This document shows, piece by piece, positions 16,632 through 31,852 of a DNA stretch of 64,000 bases. The notes beneath the pieces were generated by a model. The model searched no databases. It worked only from the letters and a program-made list of their open reading frames with translations, and was not told the origin of the DNA. The stretch spans positions 26,664 to 90,663 of the forward strand of contig NZ_JAIVLL010000006.1 in the NCBI RefSeq assembly GCF_020524625.1, written 5' to 3'. Positions within the stretch are counted from its first letter, which is position 1. Each line of letters begins with the position of its first letter. This stretch comes from Brevundimonas poindexterae (GTDB lineage Bacteria; Pseudomonadota; Alphaproteobacteria; Caulobacterales; Caulobacteraceae). Position numbers and translations under genes: made by a program.

Positions 16632-18092
16632 ATGCAGGGTGGCATGGTGATGGCGAGCGGCGTGACGACGATGACCGATCCGGACCGGATCTGGACCGAG
16701 GCGGCTGTGCGCCTGCGCTCGGAAATCGGCGACGGGCCCTTCAGCTCCTATATCGCACCGTCGGCGGTGCGCATGGACGCCTCGGGCCAGCTGGTTCTGG
16801 TGACTCCGACCGCCTATGCCCGCGACTGGGTGCGCAAGAATGCCCTGCGCCGCGTGAATGAACTGTGGCTGGGCCTGGACGGGCTGGCGCGCCGTCTGGA
16901 TGTGCGTTGCCGTGCCGAGATGGGCTCGGTGCCGCCGGCCTCGGCCGGGCAGGGCGCGCCCGCCGCCGTCACGCCTTCGGCCGGCTTTCGCCCGATGCCG
17001 GCCCCGACGGTCGGTCCCGTGGCCGACGGTCCTCGGGCCGTGCGCGCCGCCGGGCTGCAGGACCGCCTGACCTTTGACGGTTTCGTCGAGGGGCACGGCA
17101 ATGCCTTTGCCTTGGCGGTGGCCCGTCAGGTCGCGGCCTGGGCCGATGGCCATTTCAATCCGGTGTTCCTGTGCGGACCCTATGGCTTCGGCAAGACCCA
17201 CCTGCTGAACGCCATCGCCTGGGAAGCCCAGCGCCTGCGCCCCGAGGCGCGGGTGGTCTATCTGACCGCCGAGCGTTTCCTGTCGACCTTCGTCAAGGCG
17301 ATGCAGGACCGCCAGACCGCCGCCTTCAAGGATAGCCTGCGCAATGCCGATATGCTGCTGATCGACGATGTGCAGTTCGTCGGCGGCAAGACCTCGACCC
17401 AGGAAGAGCTGCTGTCGACCCTGACCGCCCTGATCCAGGACGGGCGCCGGGTTGTGCTGTCGGCCGACCGGCCGCCGCTGGCCCTGACCGAGATCGAGCC
17501 GCGCCTGCGCGGGCATATGGCCTCGGGCCTGACCTGCCCGATCGAGCCGGGCGACCGGGCGCTGAAGCTGGCTGTGGCCCGCAACCGTCTGGAGGCCCTG
17601 TCGCGTCTGGGCGTGGTGGACGGCACCATCGGCGATGCTGTGCTGGAGCATCTGGTGGATCGGACCCCGGGCTCGATGCGCGAACTGGAGGGGGCGGTCA
17701 CGACCCTGGCGGCGGTGTCGGGCGGGCGGCTGTCCAGCCTGACGGTCGAGGATACGCAAAAGCTGCTGGGCACGGCCTTGCGCGGCGGACCCGAGCGCCG
17801 CATCACCGTCGACGAGATCCAGAAGACGGTGTCCGAGCACTTCAACCTGAAACAGGCCGATTTGCTGAGCGAGCGCCGCACCCGGTCGGTCGCCCGCCCG
17901 CGCCAGATCGCCATGTATCTGTGCAAGCAGCACACGACCCGCTCCTATCCCGACATCGGGCGGCGGTTCGGCGGCCGTGACCACACGACCGTCCTGCACG
18001 GGGTGCGCAAGATCGACAGCCTGCTGGCCACCGACGAGCAGATCGCGCGCGACGTCGAGACCCTGACCCGCAAGCTGCGCGGCCAGGCCTGA
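16632..18092 (+). CDS. dnaA: Chromosomal replication initiator DnaA
   Basis: A 486-residue AAA+ initiator that binds DnaA boxes and opens the origin. Domain I lies at about residues 15-90 and is followed by a Pro/Ala-rich linker. The ATPase domain has Walker A GPYGFGKT (182-189) and Walker B LLIDD (242-246). Domain IV carries the DNA-binding signature GRDHTTVLH (448-456), preceded by RQIAMYLCKQHT. ATG at 16632 follows GGGAAG; a TTG at 16620 is an alternative. It is well separated from rpsT by a terminator and has its own leader. Candidate DnaA boxes follow immediately downstream. Confidence 0.97.
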   Translation: MQGGMVMASGVTTMTDPDRIWTEAAVRLRSEIGDGPFSSYIAPSAVRMDASGQLVLVTPTAYARDWVRKNALRRVNELWLGLDGLARRLDVRCRAEMGSVPPASAGQGAPAAVTPSAGFRPMPAPTVGPVADGPRAVRAAGLQDRLTFDGFVEGHGNAFALAVARQVAAWADGHFNPVFLCGPYGFGKTHLLNAIAWEAQRLRPEARVVYLTAERFLSTFVKAMQDRQTAAFKDSLRNADMLLIDDVQFVGGKTSTQEELLSTLTALIQDGRRVVLSADRPPLALTEIEPRLRGHMASGLTCPIEPGDRALKLAVARNRLEALSRLGVVDGTIGDAVLEHLVDRTPGSMRELEGAVTTLAAVSGGRLSSLTVEDTQKLLGTALRGGPERRITVDEIQKTVSEHFNLKQADLLSERRTRSVARPRQIAMYLCKQHTTRSYPDIGRRFGGRDHTTVLHGVRKIDSLLATDEQIARDVETLTRKLRGQA

Positions 18093-18128
18093 GGCCAGGC
18101 AGCACGGTGACCGGGGGCTATCCCCGGC

Positions 18129-18149
18129 CGATCCACATCCTTATCCACA
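18129..18149 (+). promoter_or_regulatory. DnaA boxes upstream of dnaN
   Basis: A perfect consensus box TTATCCACA at 18141-18149 and a near-match CGATCCACA at 18129-18137, in the same orientation and 12 bp apart, in the dnaA-dnaN gap. They could let DnaA regulate dnaN or titrate DnaA. The nearby TTGCTC (18200-18205) and TAGTGT (18222-18227) may be the dnaN promoter. Confidence 0.65.
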
Positions 18150-18282
18150 TCCGGGCCCGGGCAGCGGCCGGGCGGAGGGGCCGATATTCACGGCCTTTCT
18201 TGCTCTGGCCGCGCGATCCGCTAGTGTCCAAGGCCCTTCATACTCGCGGCGGCCCTGAGTCGCCGCGTCCGGGCGAGACGAC

Positions 18283-19401
18283 ATGCAGCTGACTATCGAA
18301 CGATCCGCGCTCCTTCGGGCTCTCAGCCACGTCCAGAGCGTCGTTGAACGTCGCAACACCATTCCGATCCTGGCCAATGTGCTGCTGAGCGCCGGCCGCG
18401 ACCGCCTGTCCTTCTCGGCGACCGACCTCGACATGGAAATGGTCGACGAGGCCGAGGCCGTCGTCCAGGTCGAGGGGCAGATCACCGCCCCCGCCCACAC
18501 CCTGTATGAAATCGCCCGCAAGCTGCCCGAGGGGGCCGAGGTCTCGCTGGCCTATTCGGGAGACGATCCGCGCCTGACGGTTCAGGCCGGACGCTCGAAA
18601 TTCAATCTGCCGGTCCTGCCGGCCGGTGATTTCCCGGTCATGTCGACCGAGGCGGGCGGCGCGCGCTATGCCCTGTCGAAAGAGGACCTGATCCGCCTGA
18701 TCGACAAGACGCGCTTTGCCGTCTCGACCGAGGAAACCCGCTACTATCTGAACGGCCTGTACCTGCACACGGTGGCCGAGGACGGCGTGCCCCTGCTGCG
18801 CACCGTGGCGACCGACGGGCACCGTCTGGCGCTGGCCGAGACCCCGGCGCCCGAGGGCGCGGCCGGCAGCCCCGGCGTGATTGTGCCGCGCAAGACCATC
18901 GATCAGGTCCGCCGCCTGCTGGATGACGGCTCGGGCTCGGTCGAGGTGATCGTCTCGCCGCAGAAGATCCGCTTCGAGTTCGGCCAGGCGGCCCTGACCT
19001 CCAAGGTCATCGACGGCGCCTTCCCCGACTATATGCGCGTCATCCCGAAGGGGAATGACAAGCAGGCCGACATCGACCGTGCCGACTTCGCCGCCGCCGT
19101 CGACCGGGTGGCCACCATCTCGGCCGAGAAGAGCCGCAGCGTGAAGCTGGCCTTCGAACTGGACCGCGTGACCCTGACGGTGCGCAACATGGAAGCCGGT
19201 CAGGGCGTCGAGGAGGTCGAGATCGGCTATTCCGAAGAGCCGTTCGAGATCGGCTTCAACGCCCGCTATCTGCTGGATGTCTGCGGACAGATCACCGGCG
19301 AGACCGCCGCCTTCAAATTCGCCGACCCGGCCAGCCCGACGCTGGTCCTCGATCCGGGCGATCCGGGCGTGCAGTATGTGCTGATGCCGCTGCGGGTCTA
19401 G
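18283..19401 (+). CDS. dnaN: DNA polymerase III beta sliding clamp
   Basis: A 372-residue protein, the normal length for the ring-shaped clamp that tethers polymerase III and many repair proteins to DNA. The N-terminus has ALSHVQSVVERRNTIPILANV. The middle has the RYYLNGLYLH and ATDGHRLAL signatures, and the C-terminus ends QYVLMPLRV, the conserved region by the protein-binding pocket. ATG at 18283 is the only start that fits. It lies 190 bp downstream of dnaA with its own candidate promoter and DnaA boxes, and 3 bp upstream of the SseB-like gene. Confidence 0.98.
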   Translation: MQLTIERSALLRALSHVQSVVERRNTIPILANVLLSAGRDRLSFSATDLDMEMVDEAEAVVQVEGQITAPAHTLYEIARKLPEGAEVSLAYSGDDPRLTVQAGRSKFNLPVLPAGDFPVMSTEAGGARYALSKEDLIRLIDKTRFAVSTEETRYYLNGLYLHTVAEDGVPLLRTVATDGHRLALAETPAPEGAAGSPGVIVPRKTIDQVRRLLDDGSGSVEVIVSPQKIRFEFGQAALTSKVIDGAFPDYMRVIPKGNDKQADIDRADFAAAVDRVATISAEKSRSVKLAFELDRVTLTVRNMEAGQGVEEVEIGYSEEPFEIGFNARYLLDVCGQITGETAAFKFADPASPTLVLDPGDPGVQYVLMPLRV

Positions 19402-19404
19402 GGC

Positions 19405-19821
19405 GTGCAGTCTCCCCCGCCCGAAGAGGTCGGCGCGCCGCTGGAAGCCGCGATCGCCGCGGCACAGGATGGCGGAAACCTGGATGACCTCGCGGCGGTG
19501 TTCATGCGGGCGCAGGTGGTCGTCATGCTTGCAGAAGACCCGGGGCCCGAGCCGCAGACCCTGTCCCCGCTGACGGTATCGACGCCGCAGGGCCACCCTG
19601 CGCTGGTCGTCTTCACCACCGCCGGCAAGTGTGCCGTCTGGGCCCCCAATGCGCCGCAGTATCCCTATGCTCGTCAGGTTCGTGCCGACTGGGTCCTGGA
19701 TGTGGTCGGCGAGGACTACGGCGTCGTCGTGAACCCCGGCCACACCCTCGGCTTCAGCATGCCGCCCCACGGCGTGGCCCGGATGAAGGCGCGGGGCACC
19801 GCGTCGGGTCAAAGCGTCTAG
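19405..19821 (+). CDS. SseB-like protein
   Basis: A 138-residue protein resembling the SseB N-terminal domain. It has a helix (EVGAPLEAAIAAAQDG), the strand pattern AQVVVMLAEDP, ALVVFTTAGKCAVW, and the signature VVVNPGHTLGFSMPPHGVARM near the C-terminus. The biochemical role of SseB-domain proteins is unclear. The GTG start lies 3 bp after the dnaN stop, so it is probably co-transcribed with dnaN. Its presence between dnaN and recF is a local insertion in an otherwise standard order. Confidence 0.78.
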   Translation: MQSPPPEEVGAPLEAAIAAAQDGGNLDDLAAVFMRAQVVVMLAEDPGPEPQTLSPLTVSTPQGHPALVVFTTAGKCAVWAPNAPQYPYARQVRADWVLDVVGEDYGVVVNPGHTLGFSMPPHGVARMKARGTASGQSV

Positions 19822-19892
19822 GCCTGCCCTCTGCGGCTTGGGCGGGCCCTCAATAGGGACTAGGGAAGGGGGCGGACGCCCTTGAGCCCTCC

Positions 19893-21053
19893 GTGCCTCA
19901 CCAGCCCCTCGTCGAAGCCTTGATCACCGCCCTCACCCTCACCGATTTCCGTTCGTACGGGACCGCGCGGCTGGAGCCGGGGGCCGGCCCTGTGGTGCTG
20001 CATGGGCCGAACGGGGCGGGCAAGACCAATCTGCTGGAGGCGCTGAGCCTGCTGACGCCCGGCAAGGGGCTGCGCGGAGCGACGGCGGCCGAGATGGGGC
20101 GCCGCGAGCCGGGCGAGGCCTCGGGGCGGCCCTGGGCGGTGGCGGTCGAGCTGGACGACGATACCCGTCTGGGCACGGGCGTACCCGGCGGCGGTGCGGC
20201 CCGGCGGATCGTGCGCATCAATGGCGAGACGGCCCAGCCGGGGCGGCTGCTGGAATATCTGCGGCCGGTGTGGGCGACCCCCGATCAGGACCGGCTGTTT
20301 TCCGATGCGCGGGCTGACCGGCTGCGCTTCTTCGACCGGCTGGTGTTTGCGGCCCTGCCCGACCATGCGGCGGCCGTGGCCGCCTATGACAAGGCGCTCC
20401 GCGAACGGCTGAGACTGCTGGTGCAGGCCGCCGATGGCGGAGAGGCCGATCCGCTGTGGCTGGATGCACTGGAGGGGCGGCTTGCCGAGGCCGGGGCGCG
20501 GATCGCCGAGGCGCGGGTGGCGGCGCTGGTGACCCTGCAGTCGGCCATCGACGGGCGCGGCGACCGGCCCTTCCCCCAGGCCGATCTGGGGCTGGCGGGC
20601 GAGGCCGAGCAGCAGATTGCGTCGGGTGCGGCGCCGGCCGAGGTCGAGGCCTTCCTGCGCGAGGGACTGGCGCGGGCGCGGGCCCGCGACGGGGCCGCCG
20701 GACGTTCGCTGTTCGGGCCGCACCGGACCGACCTGACCGCGCTTCACCGCGAGAAGAACCGCCCGGCGGCCGAGGGGTCCTCGGGGGAGCAGAAGGCGCT
20801 GGTGCTCAATCTGGTGCTGGCCCAGATCACGCGTCTGGCGCACCAGACGGCGCGGTCGATGCTGCTGCTGGACGAGGCCCCGGCCCATCTGGATGCGGCG
20901 CGCCGCGCGGCCCTGTTCGACGAGATCGAGGTGCTGGGGCGCGAGCACGGCCTGCAGGCCTTCATGACCGGCACCGAACGGCCCCTGTTCGAGGGTCTGG
21001 AAGGCCGCGCCCGGTTCGTGCGGGTGGCCGCCGGAGGACTTGCGGAGGACTGA
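19893..21053 (+). CDS. recF: DNA replication/repair protein RecF
   Basis: A 386-residue SMC-like ATPase that helps load RecA at gaps. Walker A is GPNGAGKT (residues 38-45), the signature motif is [10 protein letters not shown] and Walker B is [11 protein letters not shown]. The start is uncertain: GTG at 19893 gives eight extra residues over TTG at 19920, which begins [13 protein letters not shown] in family register; neither has a strong Shine-Dalgarno. Length is normal. It lies between the SseB-like gene and gyrB, the usual dnaN-recF-gyrB order. Confidence 0.95.
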   Translation: MPHQPLVEALITALTLTDFRSYGTARLEPGAGPVVLHGPNGAGKTNLLEALSLLTPGKGLRGATAAEMGRREPGEASGRPWAVAVELDDDTRLGTGVPGGGAARRIVRINGETAQPGRLLEYLRPVWATPDQDRLFSDARADRLRFFDRLVFAALPDHAAAVAAYDKALRERLRLLVQAADGGEADPLWLDALEGRLAEAGARIAEARVAALVTLQSAIDGRGDRPFPQADLGLAGEAEQQIASGAAPAEVEAFLREGLARARARDGAAGRSLFGPHRTDLTALHREKNRPAAEGSSGEQKALVLNLVLAQITRLAHQTARSMLLLDEAPAHLDAARRAALFDEIEVLGREHGLQAFMTGTERPLFEGLEGRARFVRVAAGGLAED

Positions 21054-21117
21054 ATTCCGGGGGCGTCCGCAACGCCCCTTTTCCTCGCAATTCCCGGCGA
21101 ATTTCCTATATATTTAG

Positions 21118-26765
<5,648 letters not shown>

Positions 26766-26827
26766 CAGCCAAGCCGCCTGGCGCAGGGCGGGTCCGACCT
26801 GCAGACGATGCGCCTGTCCTGTGGCGG

Positions 26828-27439
26828 TCAGCTGCCCCCCCGGATCAGGGCGACCAGGGCGGCGACATTGTTGGTATTGGTCTTGCGCAGGATGCTCGAG
26901 CGGAAGACCTCGACCGTCCGGTAGCTGATGCCCAGCCTGAGAGCGATCTCCTTGCTGGTCAGCCCCTCGGCGATCAGGTCGGCCACCTGGCGCTCGCGGT
27001 TGGTCAGCCGGACGGCCTTCCAGCCGGTATCCTCTTCCGCAAGGGTGGCCATGGCGTCCTCGACGGCCTGGAGCAGGGCCGCGGGCATGATCGGCTTTTG
27101 CAGCACGCTGACGGCGCCGGTCTTCATGGCGAGCACGGCAAGGGGGATGTCGGCAAAGGCGCTCATGATGACGGTGGGCCGGCTCTCAAGCGCGCGGTCC
27201 TGAAGGGCCTTGAGCAGGGCCATGCCGTCCATGCCGGGCATCTTCAGATCGGTCAGCACAATCCCGGGGGGCAGGTTGACGACGTTGTCGAGAAAGGCCT
27301 CGGCGCTCTCGAATACGGCAATGCGGTAGGGGGTCTTGCCCAGCGCCAGCGACAGATATTCCAGCATGAAGGGGTCGTCGTCGACGATGGCGACCGACCG
27401 GACGGCCGCCGCCGTCGAAGGCTCCTCGTTTGGAGTCAT
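26828..27439 (-). CDS. FixJ/LuxR-type response regulator
   Basis: A 203-residue two-domain regulator. The receiver has acidic residues VDDDPF, the phospho-acceptor D64 in VLTDLKMPGMDG, and Lys in LQKPI. The C-terminal LuxR HTH (about 138-200) has LTNRERQVADLIAEGLTSKEIA and YRTVEVFRSSILRK. The lettering TNTNNVAALVAL at the end is FixJ-like. It is transcribed just upstream of the hybrid kinase and is probably its output. The gene diverges from the outer-membrane protein and chemotaxis operon, which it might control; this is inferred from position only. Confidence 0.92.
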   Translation of the reverse strand: MTPNEEPSTAAAVRSVAIVDDDPFMLEYLSLALGKTPYRIAVFESAEAFLDNVVNLPPGIVLTDLKMPGMDGMALLKALQDRALESRPTVIMSAFADIPLAVLAMKTGAVSVLQKPIMPAALLQAVEDAMATLAEEDTGWKAVRLTNRERQVADLIAEGLTSKEIALRLGISYRTVEVFRSSILRKTNTNNVAALVALIRGGS

Positions 27440-27822
27440 ACTGACCTACCCGTCTTCTTTCAGGTCGAATCGGGACCCTGTCCTGATACGCCCGCCCTTG
27501 TTGCCATTAAGCGGTTCCACGCTTGAAATAATGGTTAACGGCGCCGCTTCGGCCTCGCGCCGCACGTGCAACCACGTACTTAAGACCTCATAAATCTAGG
27601 GTCCGCGATCCGGTCTCCCATGCAAGGGAGCGAAGAATGCGCTTGATCACATCAGTACTGGCTTTTGGGCATGCGCCCCGGTCCGACACCCCCGTCCGGG
27701 GTGCCGCGTCGGAGGCGAGAAGCCTGCGCGCCGTTCCCTCCGCGACCTCCCCTCTCATGAGCCTGCCCCGCAGGCCCCTCACGCGGGCCTGCCCGGCCCC
27801 CCGCCATTCCGGAATGAACACC
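27440..27822 (+). promoter_or_regulatory. Divergent regulatory region before the porin/chemotaxis genes
   Basis: This 383-bp gap holds a CtrA-like site TTAA-N7-TAAA (27580-27594, one mismatch to TTAA-N7-TTAA) and a GAATC (27468-27472). An in-frame ATG at 27637 has a good SD (AGGGAG) and would extend the following protein by 62 residues. A perfect 8-bp hairpin GCAGGCCC (27770-27777) / GGGCCTGC (27785-27792) lies 30 bp before the start. CtrA control is only suggested by the motif. Confidence 0.45.
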
Positions 27823-28524
27823 ATGAAGCTCGCTCGAACCTCCTCTGTCCTCGCCCTTGTTGCCGGCTCGCTGCTGGCCGCGTCCCCTGCCGCCGCCTCT
27901 GCGGGCGACCCGGATCCCATCACCGGCCAGATCGGTATTGCCAGCGAGTATACCGGCAAGGGCCTCGGCAAGAGCAATGAGGACCCGGCCGCCTTCGGTT
28001 CGGTGCGGTGGCAGCCCAACGCCTTCTACGTCAACGCCTTCATCTCCGAGGCGACCTCGTCCCGGGGCGCCGACTCGGAGTTCATCCTCTCGGCCGGCTA
28101 TGAGCACGAGCTGGGCGACTGGGACGTCGATGTCGTCGTCATGCACCGCCAGATGCTGAATGAAACCAATGGCGTCGACAGCAGCTACGTCGAGTTCCAG
28201 GGCGACCTGTCACGCGCCCTGACGGATCGCATCAGCGCCCGCTTCCGCGTCAACTATTCGGCCGACGGCTATGGCGCCACAGAGGAGGCGTGGTGGACCG
28301 AGGCCCAGGCCACTTTCAAACTCACGTCGAACGACAAGCTGAGCGTGGCCTACGGCCTGCGCCGGCTCGACGGCGGAAACGACTACGACGCCTGGAATAT
28401 CGGCGTGAAGCACAAGTTCACCCCCGCCATCTCGGGTGATCTGCGCTGGTACGACACCGACAGCCACGAACTGGGCAGCCGCTACGACGGCCGCCTGGTC
28501 GCCTCGATCTCCTACAGCTTCTGA
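27823..28524 (+). CDS. TorF-family putative porin / outer-membrane beta-barrel protein
   Basis: A 233-residue exported protein with a signal peptide MKLARTSSVLALVAGSLLA and an Ala-rich cleavage region (PAAASAG). The mature part is a run of alternating amphipathic strands and ends in SISYSF, the C-terminal Phe signal for outer-membrane insertion. QIGIASEYTGKGLGKSNEDPA resembles the conserved start of the TorF family. ATG at 27823 fits the signal peptide; ATG 27814 and the upstream frame from 27637 are alternatives. Only 30 bp, with no terminator, separate it from the chemoreceptor gene, so it may be the first gene of the chemotaxis transcript. The substrate is unknown. Confidence 0.75.
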   Translation: MKLARTSSVLALVAGSLLAASPAAASAGDPDPITGQIGIASEYTGKGLGKSNEDPAAFGSVRWQPNAFYVNAFISEATSSRGADSEFILSAGYEHELGDWDVDVVVMHRQMLNETNGVDSSYVEFQGDLSRALTDRISARFRVNYSADGYGATEEAWWTEAQATFKLTSNDKLSVAYGLRRLDGGNDYDAWNIGVKHKFTPAISGDLRWYDTDSHELGSRYDGRLVASISYSF

Positions 28525-28554
28525 CCGCCTCCGCGAATTCAAGGGATATAAAAG

Positions 28555-31191
28555 ATGCGCCTGTCCAACTGGAAAATCGGCCGCAAGCTCGCCGCCGCCT
28601 TCGCCGTGGTCGTCGCCCTGATGGCGGTGGTCGGGGCCGTCTCGGTTCTGGAATTCCGCCAGATCAATCTTCGCCAGGAACAGGCGAGGGTGGCGGGTAA
28701 CGCCTACGACACCACCGCCATGGCGCGCTTTTACCTGACCCGTCAGGAGAACAGCTTCCGGGGCTACACCCTCACCGGCGAGCCGTACTACCGCGAGCGT
28801 CTGGATGCCCACCGCGGCAACTTCGAAAAGTCCCTTGCCGAACTGAGGGAGGCCGCGGGAGACAACCCCGAGCAGATCGCGCAGCTCGACAAGGCCGGCC
28901 AGGCCGCCGAAGCCTGGTATCAGGCGGTCACGAACAGCGCCTCGGCCACCGCTCTCCGCCCGGCCGTCGGCAGCCAGGGTACGGCTGACCAGATGATGTC
29001 CGGCGCCGAAGACGCCCTCGAGGCAACCCAGGGCCTGTTCGCCGCGCAGCGCGACACCGCGCGCGCGCAGCTGTCCGGCTCGGTCAACAAGGGCAAGATC
29101 CAGATCGCCGGCGGCATTCTGGTGCTCGTTCTGATGTCGATCGGCATCGCCTGGCTTCTGACCCGTGCTGTCGCCAAGCCGCTGGTCGGCCTCACCGATG
29201 CCATGGGCGCCCTGGTGCAGAACCGGCTGGACGGTGAGATCGTCGGTCGCGATCGCGGCGATGAGATCGGTGCCATGGCCCGGGCCCTGGTGCAGTTCAA
29301 GCAGAACGCGGATCTGCTGGACGCCAGCCGTGCCGAGGCGTGGAACGACGCCTTCAAGTCGGCCGCCTTCGAGGGGTCGCCCACGGCGATGATGACCATC
29401 GACCGCGACTTCAAGGTCCTGCACATCAACGGCGCGACCAAGAAAATGCTGTCCGAGAATGCGCAGGCGTTCCGTACCCTGTGGGCCGGCTTCGACCCTG
29501 CCAAAATCCTGGGACAGAGCATCGACGTCTTCCCCAGGAATCCGAGCCACCAGCGCGAGGTTCTGTCGGATCCGTCGCGCCTGCCGCACCACGCCGAGAT
29601 CAAGGTCGGGGACATGTTGTTCGACCTGACCATCAGCGCCGTGCGCGACCGGGACGGGAACTATATCGGCAACGCCCTGCAGTGGCAGGATGTGACCGAG
29701 CTGCGTGCCAAGGAGGCCCAGGTCGCCGACGTTGTCGCCCAGCTCACGGCCGCCGGCCGCGCCCAGGCCATCATCGAGTTCGACCTGTCCGGCAAGATCC
29801 TGACGGCCAATGAGAATTTCCTGAAGGTGGTCGGCTATTCTCTGGAAGAGGTCCAGGGCCGTCACCACAGCATGTTCGTCGACAAGGAGTATGGCGCGTC
29901 GGCCGAGTACCAGGCCTTCTGGCGTCGCCTGAACGCCGGCGAGTTCATCGTCGACAAATTCACCCGCTATGGCCGCGGCGGTGCCCGCGCGGTGATCGAG
30001 GCCAGCTACAACCCGATCCTCGACGCGAACGGCAAGCCCTACAAGGTCGTGAAGTTCGCCACGGACGTCACCCAGGTCGAGAAGGAGCGCGAGGAACGCC
30101 AGGAAGCGGATCGCCGGGCCGCCGAGATCCAGGCCCGCGTGGTCGCCGAAACCGGTCGTGGCCTGAGCGCCCTGGCCGCCGGCAAGCTGGCGCACCGCAT
30201 CAATGCCGACTTCCCCGGTGATTACGCCGCGCTGAAGTCCGACTTCAACGATGCGATGAGCAAGCTGGAAGACGCCATGGGCGTGATCACCACCAACGCC
30301 CTGGCCATGCAGACCGGGGCCGGTGAGATCAGCCAGGCCGCCGACGACCTGTCGCGCCGGACGGAGCAACAGGCCGCCACCCTGGAAGAGACCGCTGCGG
30401 CCCTCGACCAGATCACGGCCACTGTGCGCCGGACCGCCGAGGGGGCCCAGCGCGCCAATGTGGTCGTCACCGACGCCCGCAACGACGCCGAGGTCAGCGG
30501 CAATGTGGTGGCCAAGGCCATCACCGCCATGGGCGAGATCGAGGCCTCGGCCGACCAGATCAGCCAGATCATCGGCGTGATCGACGAAATCGCCTTCCAG
30601 ACCAACCTGCTGGCCCTGAACGCCGGGGTCGAGGCGGCCCGGGCGGGCGATGCCGGTCGCGGCTTCGCGGTCGTCGCCTCCGAAGTGCGGGCTCTGGCCC
30701 AGCGCTCGGCCGAGGCAGCCAAGGAGATCAAGACCCTGATTTCCGCCTCGACCGGACAGGTCAAGGATGGGGTGAGCCTGGTGGGCCAGACCGGTCAGGC
30801 CCTGACCGCCATCGTTGGTCGCGTCAGCGAGATCAACGCCCTGATGGCCGAGATCAATGCCTCCGCCCAGGAACAGGCGACCGCGCTCAGCCAGGTCAAT
30901 ACAGCCGTCAACCAGATGGACCAGACGACGCAGCAGAACGCGGCCATGGTCGAGGAATCCACCGCGGCCAGCCACAATCTGACGCAGGAAGCCGCCGAAC
31001 TGGCCCGTCTGGTCGGTCGCTTCGAGGTCGGCAACCAGCGCCCGGTCGAGGCCAGCGCCGATCGCCACCGCGCCGCCCCCAGCCCTGCACGGGCGGCCCA
31101 GGCTCGCGTGTCGGAGTTCGCCAGCCGCCAATCGATGCCGCGTGCGGCCGGTAACACCGCCCTGGCGGTCGACAGCTGGGAAGAGTTCTGA
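28555..31191 (+). CDS. Methyl-accepting chemotaxis protein with two PAS domains
   Basis: An 878-residue transmembrane receptor. Helix 1 lies at residues 12-34, followed by a helical periplasmic domain of about 145 residues and helix 2 at about 181-203. A HAMP domain comes next, then two cytoplasmic PAS domains (about 275-385 and 400-515) and a signalling domain (about 585-840) with the hairpin tip [23 protein letters not shown]. The last residues are SWEEF, similar to the NWETF pentapeptide that tethers CheR and CheB. The PAS pair suggests redox or small-ligand sensing besides any periplasmic signal. It heads the che operon (overlapping TGATG with the next gene) and has AAGGGA as its SD. Confidence 0.93.
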   Translation: MRLSNWKIGRKLAAAFAVVVALMAVVGAVSVLEFRQINLRQEQARVAGNAYDTTAMARFYLTRQENSFRGYTLTGEPYYRERLDAHRGNFEKSLAELREAAGDNPEQIAQLDKAGQAAEAWYQAVTNSASATALRPAVGSQGTADQMMSGAEDALEATQGLFAAQRDTARAQLSGSVNKGKIQIAGGILVLVLMSIGIAWLLTRAVAKPLVGLTDAMGALVQNRLDGEIVGRDRGDEIGAMARALVQFKQNADLLDASRAEAWNDAFKSAAFEGSPTAMMTIDRDFKVLHINGATKKMLSENAQAFRTLWAGFDPAKILGQSIDVFPRNPSHQREVLSDPSRLPHHAEIKVGDMLFDLTISAVRDRDGNYIGNALQWQDVTELRAKEAQVADVVAQLTAAGRAQAIIEFDLSGKILTANENFLKVVGYSLEEVQGRHHSMFVDKEYGASAEYQAFWRRLNAGEFIVDKFTRYGRGGARAVIEASYNPILDANGKPYKVVKFATDVTQVEKEREERQEADRRAAEIQARVVAETGRGLSALAAGKLAHRINADFPGDYAALKSDFNDAMSKLEDAMGVITTNALAMQTGAGEISQAADDLSRRTEQQAATLEETAAALDQITATVRRTAEGAQRANVVVTDARNDAEVSGNVVAKAITAMGEIEASADQISQIIGVIDEIAFQTNLLALNAGVEAARAGDAGRGFAVVASEVRALAQRSAEAAKEIKTLISASTGQVKDGVSLVGQTGQALTAIVGRVSEINALMAEINASAQEQATALSQVNTAVNQMDQTTQQNAAMVEESTAASHNLTQEAAELARLVGRFEVGNQRPVEASADRHRAAPSPARAAQARVSEFASRQSMPRAAGNTALAVDSWEEF

Positions 31192-31481
31192 TGACGGAGG
31201 CCGGCCCCCACTTCGTCCTCCCGGCCCGGCTGGACAGCTCGACCGCCACGACGGTTGCGGAGGGGCTCAAGCCCCTCCGCGGCCGGGACCTGGACCTCTA
31301 CGGCTTCGATGTGGAGCGGGTCGGCGGTCAGGGTCTGCAGGTGCTGCTCGCCGCGTTCAAGACCTGGGCCCAGGACGGCCACGCCCTCCGGATCACGGAC
31401 CCTTCACCCGCCTTCTGTTCGGGCCTTGAGGCCCTCGGTTTTCCCTTCCGCGCCCCCCTGGCTGAGGAGCTTTCCCAGTGA
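31191..31481 (+). CDS. STAS-domain protein (CheX position of Caulobacter)
   Basis: A 96-residue protein with a STAS-like fold: a beta-start FVLPARLDSSTATTVAEGL, the strand DLDLYGFDVERVGGQGLQVLLAAF, and a C-terminal helix with ALGFPF. STAS proteins act as phosphorylation-switched binding partners, as with anti-sigma antagonists. The usual phospho-Ser/Thr position at the start of helix 2 reads GGQGL, so it has no obvious acceptor. It overlaps the receptor gene by a single A (TGATG) and cheY by 4 bp, firmly inside the operon. In Caulobacter the same slot is called cheX but is unrelated to the CheX phosphatase. Confidence 0.8.
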   Translation: MTEAGPHFVLPARLDSSTATTVAEGLKPLRGRDLDLYGFDVERVGGQGLQVLLAAFKTWAQDGHALRITDPSPAFCSGLEALGFPFRAPLAEELSQ

Positions 31482-31843
31482 GCATGACCGTTCTGACCGT
31501 CGATGACTCGCCGACCATGCGTCGCATGCTGCGCATGGCCCTCGAGAAGGCCTCCTTCAACGTCGTCCAGGCGGACGACGGGGTTCAGGGGCTGGAAGTC
31601 CTGGCCGACAGCACGCCCGACGTGGTGATCACCGACATCAACATGCCGAACCTCGACGGCTTCGGCTTCATCGAAGCGGTGCGCGCCGACGGTCGCTATA
31701 CCGGCATGCCCATCCTGGTCCTCTCGACCGAGAGCAGCATGGACAAGAAGAAGCGGGCCCGCGACGCCGGCGCCACCGGCTGGATCGTCAAACCCTTCGA
31801 CCCCGAAAAGCTCGTCGACGCCGTTCGCCGCGTGTCTGCCTGA
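31478..31843 (+). CDS. cheY: Chemotaxis response regulator CheY (first copy)
   Basis: A 121-residue single receiver domain: VDDSPTMRRMLRMAL (acidic pocket), DVVITDINMPNLDGFGF (phospho-Asp), VLSTESS (switch Thr) and GWIVKPFDPEKL (Lys). After phosphorylation by CheA it would bind the flagellar switch. The GTG at 31478 overlaps the STAS stop; ATG at 31484 is an alternative. One of three receivers in the operon and the closest to a canonical CheY. Confidence 0.94.
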   Translation: MSMTVLTVDDSPTMRRMLRMALEKASFNVVQADDGVQGLEVLADSTPDVVITDINMPNLDGFGFIEAVRADGRYTGMPILVLSTESSMDKKKRARDAGATGWIVKPFDPEKLVDAVRRVSA

Positions 31844-31852
31844 GGTCTCGAC

